A stretch of 64,000 nucleotides of DNA from Luteimonas deserti (GTDB lineage Bacteria > Pseudomonadota > Gammaproteobacteria > Xanthomonadales > Xanthomonadaceae): positions 1-64,000 of the forward strand of contig NZ_JACCJZ010000004.1 in NCBI RefSeq assembly GCF_013425765.1. Reading direction: 5' to 3'. Below are positions 1-11,418 of this stretch, one piece after another. The stretch's first letter is position 1, and each line of letters starts with the position of its first letter. Position numbers and translations under genes: made by a program. The notes beneath the pieces were generated by a model, which did not search any database, was not told the origin of the DNA, and worked only from the letters and a program-made list of their open reading frames with translations.

Positions 1-694
1 CCTCCTGGCGCGCGGCTTCGTCGCGCGCGGTCTGCTCGGCGGCGGCCTGCTGCTGGGCGAGCTGGGCCGCGGCCGCCGCCTGCTGCTGTTGCTGCTGCTG
101 CGCGCGGTCACGCTCGAGCTGCTGCTGGCGCTGGGCTTCCTGTTCGGCCGTCAGCACCTGCTGCTCGGCGCGGCGGGCTGCCTGTTCCTCGGCGGCGGTG
201 ATGCTCGCACGCAGACGCTCGAGCGCCGGATGCCGGGCATCGGCACGCTCGATCAGGCCGAGCAGGCGGCGGGCTTCGGCGAAGTCCGCCCGGTCGCGGC
301 TCTGCTCGGTGGCGATGACGGTCATCGGCAGCAGGTCGATCAGGGCACTCGATGCCGCGGCGTCACCGGCCTGCTTCTCGCGCAGGGCGAGGTAGTACTC
401 CATCGCGCTCTGTCCGGCCGGCGAGTAGAGCCGGCTCTCCTGGTAGGCCGCGTTGGCGGCCGTGCGCAACTCGTCCACCGACAGGTCCGCCATCGCGCTG
501 TCGGCTTCCTGCTGCTGCCGGGCGGCCTGTTCGGCCGCCTGCTGGCTGACCGCGGCGGCGTCCCCGGCCGCGGCGTCCGGCGCAGCGGCGTCGTCCTTGC
601 TTCCGCAGGCGGCGAGCGCGAGTGCGGCGCAGAGCGTCGCAGCCAGCCGCGCCCGCGACGGCCATACGGACGTCGTTTGCTTCGAGACCATCAT
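1..694 (-). CDS. Lipoprotein with Q/A-rich coiled-coil region (partial, C-terminus outside window)
   Basis: The frame is open from ATG at 694 to the window edge, so the C-terminal part is missing. The N-terminus is a lipoprotein signal: a basic start, a hydrophobic run and a lipobox ending LALAAC, with the lipidated Cys near residue 30. Residues about 70-160 are helical (motifs AYQESRLYSPAGQSAMEYY and LIDLLPMTVIATEQS). A long Gln/Ala/Glu-rich stretch with a short poly-Gln tract follows and is probably coiled coil. It lies 117 bp downstream of mnmE on the same strand, with GGGGAAAG before the start. In Xanthomonadaceae, proteins of this build next to mnmE can end in a TonB-type C-terminal domain; that end lies outside the window, so a TonB-family role is possible but unproven. 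The second ATG at 691 is an equally good start. Confidence 0.75.
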   Translation of the reverse strand, partial: MMVSKQTTSVWPSRARLAATLCAALALAACGSKDDAAAPDAAAGDAAAVSQQAAEQAARQQQEADSAMADLSVDELRTAANAAYQESRLYSPAGQSAMEYYLALREKQAGDAAASSALIDLLPMTVIATEQSRDRADFAEARRLLGLIERADARHPALERLRASITAAEEQAARRAEQQVLTAEQEAQRQQQLERDRAQQQQQQQAAAAAQLAQQQAAAEQTARDEAARQE

Positions 695-811
695 CTTTCC
701 CCAAGGATGCATGTCAGCAGATTGCGTAGGACGCGTCAGCGGCGTCGATTTGTCAACCTCTTCACGCGTTTCCGCCGCATCCGGCCGCGACGACGTGAAT
801 ACGCGAGGCGC

Positions 812-2146
812 CTATTTGCCGATGCAGAAGCTCGAAAAGATATGGCCGAGCAGATCGTCGGGCCGCACCCGTCCGGTGATGGCACCCACCGCGTCGTGCG
901 CGGCGCGCAGCGATTCGGCGGTCAGTTCCAGCGCGCCGCCGTCCACGGTGGCCGCGGCATCGGCGAGCGCGGTCGATGCCTCGCGCAAGGCATCGACATG
1001 GCGTTGCCGCGCGGTGAACGCGCCTTCGCCCCCGCCGCCCCCGTCGAGGCGCTGCGCCAGTGCGGCGCGCAACCGGTCCAGGCCGGCGCCGGTGCGCGCC
1101 GAGACCGGCACCGCGTCGGCGGCCTCGTGATCCTCGACGAGATCGATCTTGTTGTGGACGAGGAGGCGATCCGGCACCGCGGCGAGATCGTCGGCCACCG
1201 TGGACAGCCCGCCGGCCACGTCGCGCGCGTCGAGGACGACCAGGGCCAGGTCCGCACGCTGCAGCTCCGCCCGCGCCCGCCGGATGCCCTCGCGCTCGAT
1301 GGCATCGCCGGCGTCGCGCAGGCCGGCGGTATCGACCAAGACCAGTTCGGCGCTGCCGATGCGGACGGTTTCCTGGAGCAGGTCGCGGGTGGTACCGGCG
1401 ATGTCGGTGACGATCGCACGGTCGCTGCCGGCCAGCGCATTGAGCAGCGAACTCTTGCCGGCGTTGGGCGGGCCGACGATCACCACGTGCAGGCCGTCGC
1501 GCAACCTGCGTCCGCGTTCGGCGTCCTGCTCCAGCGCCGAAAGCGCCGCGCCCAGCGCGGCGATGCGCCGGGCGACCTCGTCCCCGCCGAGCGTATCGAT
1601 CGGCTCGTCGGAGAAATCGATCATCGCCTCGACATAGACACGCAGCTGCAGCAACGCGTCGGCGAGCGACGCGCAGCGCTCCGAGAACACCCCGTCGAGC
1701 GAGCGCCGCGCGGCGCGGGCGCCACGTACGTCGCCGGCTGCGATCAGGTCGGCCACGGCCTCGGCCTGGGCCAGGTCCAGGCGCCCATTGAGGAAGGCCC
1801 GCTCACTGAACTCCCCGGCACGTGCCAGGCGCGCGCCGAGCATGCGGCAGCGGCTCTGCAGCTGCTGCAACACGACCGGGCTCCCGTGCGCCTGGAGCTC
1901 CACCACGTCCTCGCCGGTGTAGCTGGCCGGACCGGCGAAGGCGATCGCGATGCCGTCGTCGAGCACCTCGCCGTCCTCGTCGAGGAAGCGCACGTGGTGG
2001 GCACGGCGGGGCTCGAGCCGCCTGCCGCAGACCGCGTGGGCGACGTCCCGCGCGCGCGCGCCCGACAGGCGGACGATGCCCACGCCGCCGGCGCCTGCGG
2101 GCGTGGCGATCGCGACGATGGTGTCGGTGTCGGCGTGCGTGGTCAT
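812..2146 (-). CDS. mnmE: tRNA uridine-5-carboxymethylaminomethyl(34) synthesis GTPase MnmE
   Basis: MnmE works with MnmG to install the carboxymethylaminomethyl group on the wobble uridine of certain tRNAs, using GTP hydrolysis, tetrahydrofolate and FAD. The 444-residue protein has the family's usual length. It has an N-terminal formyl-THF-binding domain ([20 protein letters not shown]), a helical middle, and an inserted G domain with G1 [12 protein letters not shown], switch DIAGTTRD, G3 DTAGLRD and G4 NKID. It ends with the family's C-terminal FCIGK. I chose ATG 2146 because it gives the standard N-terminus; the frame continues upstream without homology. It lies downstream of yidC on the same strand, in the conserved origin-flanking order. 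Confidence 0.97.
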   Translation of the reverse strand: MTTHADTDTIVAIATPAGAGGVGIVRLSGARARDVAHAVCGRRLEPRRAHHVRFLDEDGEVLDDGIAIAFAGPASYTGEDVVELQAHGSPVVLQQLQSRCRMLGARLARAGEFSERAFLNGRLDLAQAEAVADLIAAGDVRGARAARRSLDGVFSERCASLADALLQLRVYVEAMIDFSDEPIDTLGGDEVARRIAALGAALSALEQDAERGRRLRDGLHVVIVGPPNAGKSSLLNALAGSDRAIVTDIAGTTRDLLQETVRIGSAELVLVDTAGLRDAGDAIEREGIRRARAELQRADLALVVLDARDVAGGLSTVADDLAAVPDRLLVHNKIDLVEDHEAADAVPVSARTGAGLDRLRAALAQRLDGGGGGEGAFTARQRHVDALREASTALADAAATVDGGALELTAESLRAAHDAVGAITGRVRPDDLLGHIFSSFCIGK

Positions 2147-2214
2147 GAGGCGATTGTGCCCAAACGCGCGAGCCCGCCGGTGGGCGGGCTCGCGGTGCAG
2201 CGCTGGTCCGGGCA

Positions 2215-3924
2215 TCAGGCCTTGGCGGGCACCGGTGCCTCGCTGTAGCGGCGGATCATCCACCACTGCTGCAGCAGGCCGAGGCCGCCGTTGGTCACCC
2301 AGTACAGCACGAGGCCCGACGGGAAGAAGATCATGATCACGCCGAACACCAGCGGCATCAGCTGCATGATCTTCTGCTGCATCGGATCCATGCCGACCAT
2401 CGGCGTGAGCTTCTGCGTGCCCCACATGATCGCGATGTTGAGCACCGGCAGGATGAAGTACGGATCGCGCGCGGTCAGGTCCTGGATCCACAGCATCCAC
2501 GGCGCGTGGCGCAATTCCACCGACTCCAGCAGCACCCAGTACAGCGCGAAGAACACCGGCATCTGCAGCAGCACCGGCAGGCAGCCGCCGATCGGATTGA
2601 TCTTCTCCTTCTTGTAGAGCTCCATCATCGCCATCTGGAACTTCTGCTTGTCGTCGCCGTAGCGCTCCTTGAGCTGGGCGATGCGCGGCTGGAACTTGCG
2701 CATCTTCGCCATCGACTTGTACTGGGCGACCGACAGCGGATACAGCGCGAGCTTCACCAGCAGCACCAGGCCGATGATCGACCAGCCCCAGTTGCCGAGC
2801 AGCCCGTGCAGCTTGGCGAGGATCCAGAACAGGCCCTCGCCGAGCATCGCGAAGATCGAGAAACGGCTGTAGTCGACGACGCGGTCGAGGCCGCGGACAC
2901 CCTGTGCACGGATCAGGTCGACCTGCTTGGGCCCCACCCAGAGACGGGCGCTGGTGGCGGCCTGCTGGCCCGGGGCCACGGCGAGCAGCGGGCCGAGTTC
3001 GCGGATCAGGTAACGCGGCGCACCGGTGCTGCGGTCGACCTGCATCGAGATCTCGCCGGGGTCGTCGGCGCGCGGCACCCAGGCACTGAAGAAATGATGC
3101 TGGACCATCGCGATCCAGACCTGGCGGTCGCGCGCATTGAGCGGGCCGTCGTCCTCGAAGTCGCCGAGCTGGCGTCGGCCGTATCCGATGTCGGCGCCGA
3201 ACCAGGTCGCGCCGATCAGGCTGTACGACTCCGGATTGGTCATGCCGCGCTTGACTTCCGGGGTGGTGCGGATCAGCTGGCGGTAGGCGAAGCCCTGCCA
3301 GGGCGCACTGCCGGTGTTGGCGATCTCATCGCGCACCTCGATGGCGTAGTCGCCACGTGTCAGCACGAACTGGCGACGGATCGTGACGCCGTCGGCGCCG
3401 GTCCAGACGAACGGCACGACGACGGCGGTTTCGCCATCGACGAGGCTGTGCGTGGTCGCGGTGCCCTCGGGCACGAAGGCGCCCTCGTGGCTCGGGGCCG
3501 CATGGCTGCCGCTGACCCAACCGCTCTGCGCAGCGTAGAAGCGCTGCGGATCGGTGTCGAACATCCGGACCGGCGGCGCGCCGTCCGCCCGCGTCTGTGG
3601 ATACGCCAGCAGGTCGGCCTGGACGACGTTGCCGGCGTCCAGCACCACCCGCAGCACGTCGGTCTGGACCACCACCTGGCGCGATGCCGGCGCGGCACTG
3701 GCGCCGGCGCCCGGGACCGAAGCAGCGGGGGCAGCGTCGGTCGGCGCGGTGGGCACGGCCGCGCTTCCCGGGACCGCACTGGGCACCGTGGTCGACGGCG
3801 CGGCCACCTGGGTGGACCCCTGCGGTGACACCGCGGGCGCCGCCTTCTCCTTGCCCCATTCCATCCACAGAAGCACGGCCACCATCAGCCAGGCGAGGAT
3901 CAGGAAGGTACGGATCTGGTTCAT
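2215..3924 (-). CDS. yidC: Membrane protein insertase YidC
   Basis: YidC inserts and folds inner-membrane proteins, alone or with SecYEG. The 569-residue product has the proteobacterial layout. An N-terminal membrane anchor (residues about 5-21, [20 protein letters not shown]) is followed by a Pro/Ala-rich linker and a large periplasmic beta domain to about 340. The conserved C-terminal core has its other membrane segments at about 350-385, 425-450, 465-485 and 500-545, including [20 protein letters not shown] and [20 protein letters not shown]. The gene starts 13 bp after the end of rnpA. No yidD reading frame fits between them, although many bacteria have one there. Confidence 0.98.
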   Translation of the reverse strand: MNQIRTFLILAWLMVAVLLWMEWGKEKAAPAVSPQGSTQVAAPSTTVPSAVPGSAAVPTAPTDAAPAASVPGAGASAAPASRQVVVQTDVLRVVLDAGNVVQADLLAYPQTRADGAPPVRMFDTDPQRFYAAQSGWVSGSHAAPSHEGAFVPEGTATTHSLVDGETAVVVPFVWTGADGVTIRRQFVLTRGDYAIEVRDEIANTGSAPWQGFAYRQLIRTTPEVKRGMTNPESYSLIGATWFGADIGYGRRQLGDFEDDGPLNARDRQVWIAMVQHHFFSAWVPRADDPGEISMQVDRSTGAPRYLIRELGPLLAVAPGQQAATSARLWVGPKQVDLIRAQGVRGLDRVVDYSRFSIFAMLGEGLFWILAKLHGLLGNWGWSIIGLVLLVKLALYPLSVAQYKSMAKMRKFQPRIAQLKERYGDDKQKFQMAMMELYKKEKINPIGGCLPVLLQMPVFFALYWVLLESVELRHAPWMLWIQDLTARDPYFILPVLNIAIMWGTQKLTPMVGMDPMQQKIMQLMPLVFGVIMIFFPSGLVLYWVTNGGLGLLQQWWMIRRYSEAPVPAKA

Positions 3925-3937
3925 CAGGCAGGCAGGC

Positions 3938-4354
3938 TCATGCGCCGGGCGACGCCGGCGAAAGGGGAATCGGGGAGTCGGGCATTGTGCCGTCCGGGGC
4001 CCTCAGCGGCAACGCACGCGCACGCCTGAGCGCTGCTTCGAAGGCGGCGCGCAACGCGGCAGCGTCCGCCGTGGCCGCGGCTGGACGGGCGACGACGACG
4101 TAGCTTCCGGGGGCGAGCTGGGGACGCATCAGGCGAAAGGCCTCGCGCAGGATGCGTTTGATGCGATTGCGGCCGACGGCCCGCTTGTCGACCTTGCGCG
4201 AGACGGCCAGCCCCATGCGGGCGGCACCGGGTTCGCGAAGCAGATGCACGGCGAGCAGCGGCGATGCGGTGCGCGCGGCGGCGGCGAAGATGCGGTCGAA
4301 ATCCGCCCGCGCACGCACCCGCGCCTGCCGCGGATAGCGGGCAGTCCGGTTCAC
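3938..4354 (-). CDS. rnpA: Ribonuclease P protein component
   Basis: RnpA is the small basic protein cofactor of RNase P, which removes 5' leaders from pre-tRNAs together with the catalytic RNA. The 138-residue sequence starts MNRTARYPRQARVRARADFD and contains the family signature KRAVGRNRIKRILREAFR (the RNR motif), plus the core GLAVSRKVDK strand. It follows rpmH by 57 bp in the usual rpmH-rnpA-yidC order and is probably co-transcribed from the rpmH promoter. The last 20 or so residues, rich in Pro and Ser, extend past the conserved core. Confidence 0.96.
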   Translation of the reverse strand: MNRTARYPRQARVRARADFDRIFAAAARTASPLLAVHLLREPGAARMGLAVSRKVDKRAVGRNRIKRILREAFRLMRPQLAPGSYVVVARPAAATADAAALRAAFEAALRRARALPLRAPDGTMPDSPIPLSPASPGA

Positions 4355-4411
4355 AGGACGTACGCGGGTCGGCCGGCGAGCAGGACGATGCAGCTCACCG
4401 GCCCGGCAGGA

Positions 4412-4552
4412 TCAGGCCGAGAGGACCTTGCGACCCTTGGCGCGGCGACGCGCGAGGATCTTGCGGCCGTCGGCCGTCGCCATGCGGGCACGGAAACCGT
4501 GGTCGCGCTTGCGCTTGAGGTTGCTGGGTTGGTAGGTGCGCTTGGTAGCCAT
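4412..4552 (-). CDS. rpmH: 50S ribosomal protein L34
   Basis: This 46-residue, strongly basic protein starts [20 protein letters not shown] and ends [13 protein letters not shown], an unmistakable L34 sequence of normal length. L34 is a structural protein of the large ribosomal subunit. It is first in a minus-strand operon with rnpA, yidC and mnmE, divergent from dnaA across the origin region. A good sigma-70-type promoter precedes it (separate entry). Confidence 0.98.
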   Translation of the reverse strand: MATKRTYQPSNLKRKRDHGFRARMATADGRKILARRRAKGRKVLSA

Positions 4553-4591
4553 GGTGAGCCCTTGGGGCGACGCGACAAAAAGGAACCGGAA

Positions 4592-4621
4592 ATTCTAGCG
4601 GCGCACGTGCGCCCCGGTCAA
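4592..4621 (-). promoter_or_regulatory. Putative sigma-70 promoter of rpmH-rnpA-yidC
   Basis: On the minus strand, TTGACC (4621-4616) is separated by 18 bases from TAGAAT (4597-4592), about 40 bp upstream of the rpmH start. Both hexamers differ from consensus by one base. This is the best housekeeping promoter in the window and would drive the ribosomal protein and RNase P operon. Confidence 0.7.
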
Positions 4622-4758
4622 GCCGGAGTGACGGTGGGCACGGCGGGATGCGGGTCTTCCCGGTCCGGCCACGCAGGGCAGCATGATAGGCTGCCTGCCC
4701 TTCTTCCGGCACCGCTGCGCACCCTGCGCGGCCGTGCCCGCTTTTGTCGAAAACCCCG

Positions 4759-6093
4759 ATGACGGATGCCTGGCCCCGCTGCCTCCAACGCCTCGAAGCC
4801 GAGTTTCCGGCCGAGGATGTCCATACCTGGCTCAAGCCCCTGCAGGCGCGCGGCGATGCCCACAGCACCGTGCTGTATGCGCCCAATGCCTTCGTTCGCG
4901 ACGAGGTCCAGGCGCGCTACATGCCCCGCATCCGCGAACTGCTCGAACATTTCGCCGGCACCGCGGATGTGAGCCTCCAGGTCGGCTCGCTGCCCCGGGT
5001 GCCGGCGCCAGTCCCGTCCGCGTCCGGCGAGCTGCGCTCCACGACGACGGCCACGCCGATCGAAGCCTTCGCCGGAAACATGGACAGCCACTACACCTTC
5101 GACAACTTCGTCGAAGGCCGCAGCAACCAGATGGGCCGCGCCGCCGCCTGGCAGGCCGCGCTCAAGCCCGGCGACCGGGCCCACAACCCGCTGCTGCTCT
5201 ACGGCGGCACGGGCCTGGGCAAGACCCACCTGATGTTCGCCGCCGGAAACGCGATGCGGCAGGCCAATCCCCGTGCACGCGTGCTGTACCTGCGTTCGGA
5301 GGAGTTCTACAGCGCGTTCTTCCGCTCGATCCAGGAGAAGACCTCGGACCAGTTCAAGCGCCAGTTCCGCCAGATCGACGCGCTGCTGATCGACGACATC
5401 CAGTTCTTCGCCGGCAAGGACCGCACCCAGGAAGAGTTCTTCCACACCTTCAATACGCTGTTCGACAGCAAGCAGCAGATCATCATGACCTGCGACCGCT
5501 ACCCGCGCGAAGTGGACGGCCTGGAGCCGCGCCTGAAGTCGCGCCTGGCCTGGGGCCTGTCGGTGGCGATCGATCCGCCCGATTTCGAAACCCGCGCGGC
5601 CATCGTGCTGGCCAAGGCCGCCGAGCGCGGGACCCAGGTGCCGGACGACGTCGCGTTCCTGCTGGCCAAGAAGATGCATTCGAACGTGCGCGATCTCGAG
5701 GGCGCGCTCAACACGCTGGCCGCACGCGCCAATTTCATGGGCCGCGCGATCACCGTCGAGTTCGCCCAGGAGACGCTGCGCGACCTGCTGCGTGCCCAGC
5801 AGCAGGCGATCAGCATGTCCAACATCCAGAAGGTCGTGGCCGACTACTACGGCCTGCAGATCAAGGACCTCCTCTCCAAGCGCCGTACGCGCTCGCTGGC
5901 GCGCCCGCGCCAAGTGGCCATGGCGCTGTCCAAGGAACTCACCGAGCACAGCCTTCCGGAGATCGGCGAGGCCTTCGCCGGACGCGACCACACGACGGTG
6001 CTGCATGCGTGTCGGCAGATCCGGACCCTGATCGAAAGCGACGGCAAACTGCGCGAGGATTGGGACAAGCTCATCCGCAAGCTCAGCGAGTAA
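4759..6093 (+). CDS. dnaA: Chromosomal replication initiator protein DnaA
   Basis: DnaA binds 9-mer boxes at oriC, oligomerises with ATP and melts the origin. The 444-residue protein has an N-terminal DnaB-interaction domain ([16 protein letters not shown]), a short linker and a AAA+ core with Walker [10 protein letters not shown] and Walker B LLIDDIQF. The C-terminal box-binding helix-turn-helix carries the signature [15 protein letters not shown] chose ATG 4759 because it gives the Xanthomonadaceae N-terminus; an in-frame TTG at 4744 would add five residues. It is divergent from rpmH and is followed by oriC and dnaN. Confidence 0.98.
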   Translation: MTDAWPRCLQRLEAEFPAEDVHTWLKPLQARGDAHSTVLYAPNAFVRDEVQARYMPRIRELLEHFAGTADVSLQVGSLPRVPAPVPSASGELRSTTTATPIEAFAGNMDSHYTFDNFVEGRSNQMGRAAAWQAALKPGDRAHNPLLLYGGTGLGKTHLMFAAGNAMRQANPRARVLYLRSEEFYSAFFRSIQEKTSDQFKRQFRQIDALLIDDIQFFAGKDRTQEEFFHTFNTLFDSKQQIIMTCDRYPREVDGLEPRLKSRLAWGLSVAIDPPDFETRAAIVLAKAAERGTQVPDDVAFLLAKKMHSNVRDLEGALNTLAARANFMGRAITVEFAQETLRDLLRAQQQAISMSNIQKVVADYYGLQIKDLLSKRRTRSLARPRQVAMALSKELTEHSLPEIGEAFAGRDHTTVLHACRQIRTLIESDGKLREDWDKLIRKLSE

Positions 6094-6347
6094 GCTGCGC
6101 ACGGGCGGGCCGTGGACAAAACCGGGACGGCAGGTGCACAGGGTGTGGACAAGTCGAGGGGCCTGAACTTGTCCACAGGTTCATCCCCTGCTCCCGGGTC
6201 TGCTGTCCACCGGGTTTTAAGGTCCAGAAAAGCTCGCAGAATCAAGGGGTTGGATGAGATATCACCCGATTCCGACCTCACCCAGCACCACCAGATTTAG
6301 ATTTATATCCTTTCGTTAAAAGCACGGACCAAGGGGATAACACCGAC
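6094..6347 (+). other. Replication origin oriC (DnaA boxes plus AT-rich unwinding element)
   Basis: The dnaA-dnaN gap holds several matches to the DnaA box TTATCCACA or its complement. These are GTGGACAAA at 6112-6120, TGTGGACAA at 6144-6152, TTGTCCACA at 6169-6177 and the weaker CTGTCCACC at 6203-6211. Boxes two and three face each other across 16 bp. Downstream, about 6293-6320 is markedly AT-rich (TTTAGATTTATATCC followed by TTCGTTAAAA), unlike the surrounding 65-70 percent GC sequence, and fits a DNA unwinding element. Position between dnaA and dnaN agrees with origins in this family. The promoter of dnaN must also lie here. Confidence 0.88.
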
Positions 6348-7448
6348 ATGCGTTTCAGTCTGCAACGCGAAACTCTGCTGAAGCCGCTGGCTCAGGTCGT
6401 CAATGTCGTCGAGCGTCGGCAGACCCTGCCCGTGCTTGCCAACCTGCTGGTGCAGGTGACAGATGGGCAGCTGTCGCTGACCGGTACCGATCTCGAAGTG
6501 GAGATGGTCTCGCGTCGGGCGGTCGAGGAAGCCCAGGATGGTGAGACCACGATTCCGGCGCGCAAGCTGTTCGACATCGTCCGTGCGCTGCCGGACGGCA
6601 GCAAGGTTGCGATCTCGCAGGCAGGCGACAAGATCACCGTGCAGGCGGGCCGCAGCCGCTTCACCCTGGCGAGCCTGCCCGCGGGCGACTTCCCTTCGGT
6701 CGACGAGGTCGAGGCGACCGAGACGATCGCGGTGCCCGAGGCCGCGCTGAAGGAGCTGATCGAGCGCACGGCGTTCGCGATGGCGCAGCAGGACGTGCGG
6801 TATTACCTCAACGGCCTGCTGTTCGACCTGGGCGATACCCGGTTGCGCTGTGTGGCCACCGACGGTCACCGCCTGGCGCTGTGCGAGACCACCCTGGACA
6901 CGGCGGTCCAGACCAAGCGTCAGATCATCCTGCCGCGCAAGGGCGTCACCGAGCTGCAGCGCCTGCTCGAAGGCGGCGACAAGACGCTCGAGCTCGAGAT
7001 CGGCCGCAACCATCTGCGGGTCAAGCGCGACGATGTGACCTTCACCAGCAAGCTCATCGACGGCCGGTTCCCCGACTACGAGGCAGTGATCCCGATCGGC
7101 GCCGATCGCGAGGTGACGATCGACCGCGAGTTGCTCCGTGCCGCCTTGCAGCGCGTGGCGATTCTGTCGAACGAGAAGTACCGGGGCGTCCGGATCGAGG
7201 TCTCGCCCGGCATGCTGCGCATCAATGCACACAATCCCGAGCAGGAAGAAGCCCAGGAAGAAGTCGAGGCCGACACGAAGGTCGATGAGCTGGCAGTAGG
7301 GTTCAACGTGAACTACCTGCTCGACGCCCTGACCGCGTTGCGTGGCGAGAACGTGGTCCTGAAGCTGCGCGATGCGAACTCGTCCGCTCTGGTGCGTGAG
7401 GCGACCGACGAGCGCAGTCGACATGTCGTCATGCCGCTGCGCCTCTGA
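6348..7448 (+). CDS. dnaN: DNA polymerase III subunit beta (sliding clamp)
   Basis: The beta clamp is a ring-shaped homodimer that tethers DNA polymerase III and other repair proteins to DNA. The 366-residue sequence has normal length and starts MRFSLQRETLLKPLAQVVNV. It shows the three-fold repeated clamp architecture, including VRYYLNGLLFDL, VATDGHRLAL and the C-terminal RHVVMPLRL that helps form the partner-binding pocket. It lies directly downstream of oriC and 87 bp before recF, in the standard dnaA-dnaN-recF-gyrB order. Confidence 0.98.
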   Translation: MRFSLQRETLLKPLAQVVNVVERRQTLPVLANLLVQVTDGQLSLTGTDLEVEMVSRRAVEEAQDGETTIPARKLFDIVRALPDGSKVAISQAGDKITVQAGRSRFTLASLPAGDFPSVDEVEATETIAVPEAALKELIERTAFAMAQQDVRYYLNGLLFDLGDTRLRCVATDGHRLALCETTLDTAVQTKRQIILPRKGVTELQRLLEGGDKTLELEIGRNHLRVKRDDVTFTSKLIDGRFPDYEAVIPIGADREVTIDRELLRAALQRVAILSNEKYRGVRIEVSPGMLRINAHNPEQEEAQEEVEADTKVDELAVGFNVNYLLDALTALRGENVVLKLRDANSSALVREATDERSRHVVMPLRL

Positions 7449-7470
7449 CCCCGGCAGACGCGCCTAATAC

Positions 7471-7484
7471 GTTTCACGTGGAAC
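7471..7484 (+). promoter_or_regulatory. parS-type ParB-binding site 1 (one mismatch)
   Basis: GTTTCACGTGGAAC lies between dnaN and recF. It differs by one base from the GTTCCACGTGGAAC core repeated three more times in the next 1.2 kb. This is the known gammaproteobacterial parS consensus recognised by the chromosome-partitioning protein ParB. Confidence 0.7.
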
Positions 7485-7486
7485 AT

Positions 7487-7508
7487 GACGCCCGGTTCGC
7501 CGGGCGTC
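7487..7508 (+). terminator. Strong hairpin after dnaN (possible terminator or processing site)
   Basis: GACGCCCGG, loop TTCG, CCGGGCGTC: a perfect 9-bp stem with a stable UUCG tetraloop, directly behind parS site 1 and 28 bp before the recF start. Only a pyrimidine-rich stretch follows rather than a true T-run, so it may attenuate rather than end transcription. Confidence 0.45.
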
Positions 7509-7535
7509 GTCCGTTTCAACTCTCTTTGGACAGTC

Positions 7536-8651
7536 GTGCGCCTGACCCGTCTCGATCTCCGCAATCTGCGCAACCTGCAGGACGTCTTGCTGGTGCCCGG
7601 CGCCGGCGTCAATCTCCTGATCGGCGACAACGGTGCGGGGAAGACCAGCGTCCTCGAAGGCCTGCACCTGATGGCCTACGGACGCAGTTTTCGCGGGCGC
7701 GTGCGCGACGGGCTCGTGCGGCGGGGGGCCGAGGCGCTCGAGGTGTATGCCGAGTGGGTCGAGGCCAGCGGAGGCGATGACCTGCGCGAGCGCCGCGCGG
7801 GCCTTCGACACAGCGGACAGGCGTGGTCGGGTCGCCTGGACGGCCAAGATGTCGCGCAACTCGGCGATCTGTGCGCCGCGCTGAAGGTGGTCACGGTCGA
7901 GCCGGGCAGTCACGCCCTTGTTTCGGGGAGCAGCGAGATCCGCAGGCGGTTCCTGGATTGGGGGCTGTTCCACGTGGAACACGGTTATCTGCCCCAATGG
8001 CGGCGCTACGCGCGCGCGCTGAAACAGCGGAATGCCCTGCTCAAGGTCGGGGGTGCCAACGGTCAGCTCGACGCCTGGGACCAGGAGCTCGCCGATGCCG
8101 CAACACCCCTCGATCATCGACGGGATGCGTATCTCGGCCGCCTGCAGAGTTCGTTGCGCATCGTTGCGTCACGGATCGCACCCGGGCTGGTCGCGCCCGA
8201 GCTGGAGTTCATCCCGGGCTGGCGCCGCAGCGACCTGTCGTTTGCCGATGCCCTTCTCGTCGCCCGGGAGCGCGACCGCACCGCGGGCTACACGAGCGTC
8301 GGCCCCCATCGCGCCGATTGGCGGCTCCGGTTCGAAGGCGGCATCGAACAATCGCTGCTGTCGCGGGGGCAGGCCAAGCAGGCGGCACTGTGTTGCCTCA
8401 TGGCGCAGGCGCTCGATTGCGCAAGCGAGCAGGCCGGTCACTGGCCTGTCGTCGCGCTGGACGATCTCGCCTCCGAGCTCGATCGGCACCATCAAGCCGA
8501 GATTCTCGACTACTTGCGGGCCGGAGATGCGCAGGTATTCATTACCGGGACCGAGATCCCCGCGCACTGGTCCGCGGAGCTTCGCCGGCAGGCGCACATG
8601 TTCCACGTGGAACACGGCGTCGTATCGCGTCTCAGTAAGACCTCAGGCTGA
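7536..8651 (+). CDS. recF: DNA replication and repair protein RecF
   Basis: RecF is an SMC-like ATPase that, with RecO and RecR, loads RecA at single-strand gaps. The 371-residue product has Walker A GDNGAGKTS near the N-terminus, the ABC signature region LLSRGQAKQ and Walker B VVALDDLASELD. I chose GTG 7536 (VRLTRLDLRNLRNL) because it gives the family N-terminus; an ATG at 7485 would add 17 unconserved residues. Two parS palindromes lie inside the gene and are translated as the odd motif FHVEH, near residue 145 and near residue 356 shortly before the C-terminus. The coding sequence thus carries a second, DNA-level function. Confidence 0.95.
   Translation: MRLTRLDLRNLRNLQDVLLVPGAGVNLLIGDNGAGKTSVLEGLHLMAYGRSFRGRVRDGLVRRGAEALEVYAEWVEASGGDDLRERRAGLRHSGQAWSGRLDGQDVAQLGDLCAALKVVTVEPGSHALVSGSSEIRRRFLDWGLFHVEHGYLPQWRRYARALKQRNALLKVGGANGQLDAWDQELADAATPLDHRRDAYLGRLQSSLRIVASRIAPGLVAPELEFIPGWRRSDLSFADALLVARERDRTAGYTSVGPHRADWRLRFEGGIEQSLLSRGQAKQAALCCLMAQALDCASEQAGHWPVVALDDLASELDRHHQAEILDYLRAGDAQVFITGTEIPAHWSAELRRQAHMFHVEHGVVSRLSKTSG
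7966..7981 (+). promoter_or_regulatory. parS site 2 (perfect 16-bp palindrome inside recF)
   Basis: TGTTCCACGTGGAACA is a perfect palindrome matching the parS consensus. In the recF frame it encodes LFHVEH. Confidence 0.85.
8599..8614 (+). promoter_or_regulatory. parS site 3 (perfect 16-bp palindrome near the recF 3' end)
   Basis: A second exact copy of TGTTCCACGTGGAACA, encoding MFHVEH in recF. It lies 618 bp from site 2. Confidence 0.85.
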
Positions 8652-8662
8652 ACGCATCGCCG

Positions 8663-8678
8663 TGTTCCACGTGGAACG
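8663..8678 (+). promoter_or_regulatory. parS site 4 (recF-gyrB intergenic)
   Basis: TGTTCCACGTGGAACG matches the 14-bp core exactly with one change at the outer edge. It lies 49 bp after site 3 and just past the recF stop, upstream of gyrB. Confidence 0.82.
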
Positions 8679-8741
8679 ATGCGGACATCGGACACTGCGA
8701 CGAGGCGACAACTTCCCGGAGGCGATATCGCCGCCCCGTAA

Positions 8742-11330
<2,589 letters not shown>

Positions 11331-11349
11331 AGCACGGTGATGGCCGGGT

Positions 11350-11364
11350 CCCGTCATTGACGGG
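11350..11364 (+). terminator. Weak hairpin after gyrB
   Basis: CCCGTC-ATT-GACGGG, a 6-bp stem 19 bp after the gyrB stop with no T-run. It may contribute to termination. Confidence 0.25.
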
Positions 11365-11418
11365 CCGTTAATCCACCGCGCACTACAACGGTCGTCCTTG
11401 AACAGGGGACGACCGCCC

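Noticed and set aside
89-2248. Long open frame on the plus strand opposite the lipoprotein and mnmE
   Set aside because: It mirrors a clear mnmE on the other strand, is Arg/Gly/His-rich and has no domain. High GC makes such antisense frames common.
4677-4695. GGCAGC-ATGATAG-GCTGCC upstream of dnaA as a regulatory palindrome
   Set aside because: Only 6-bp arms, no known binder, and it does not resemble a DnaA box.
4744-4758. TTG 4744 as the dnaA start
   Set aside because: ATG 4759 gives the conserved family N-terminus; the five extra residues add nothing.
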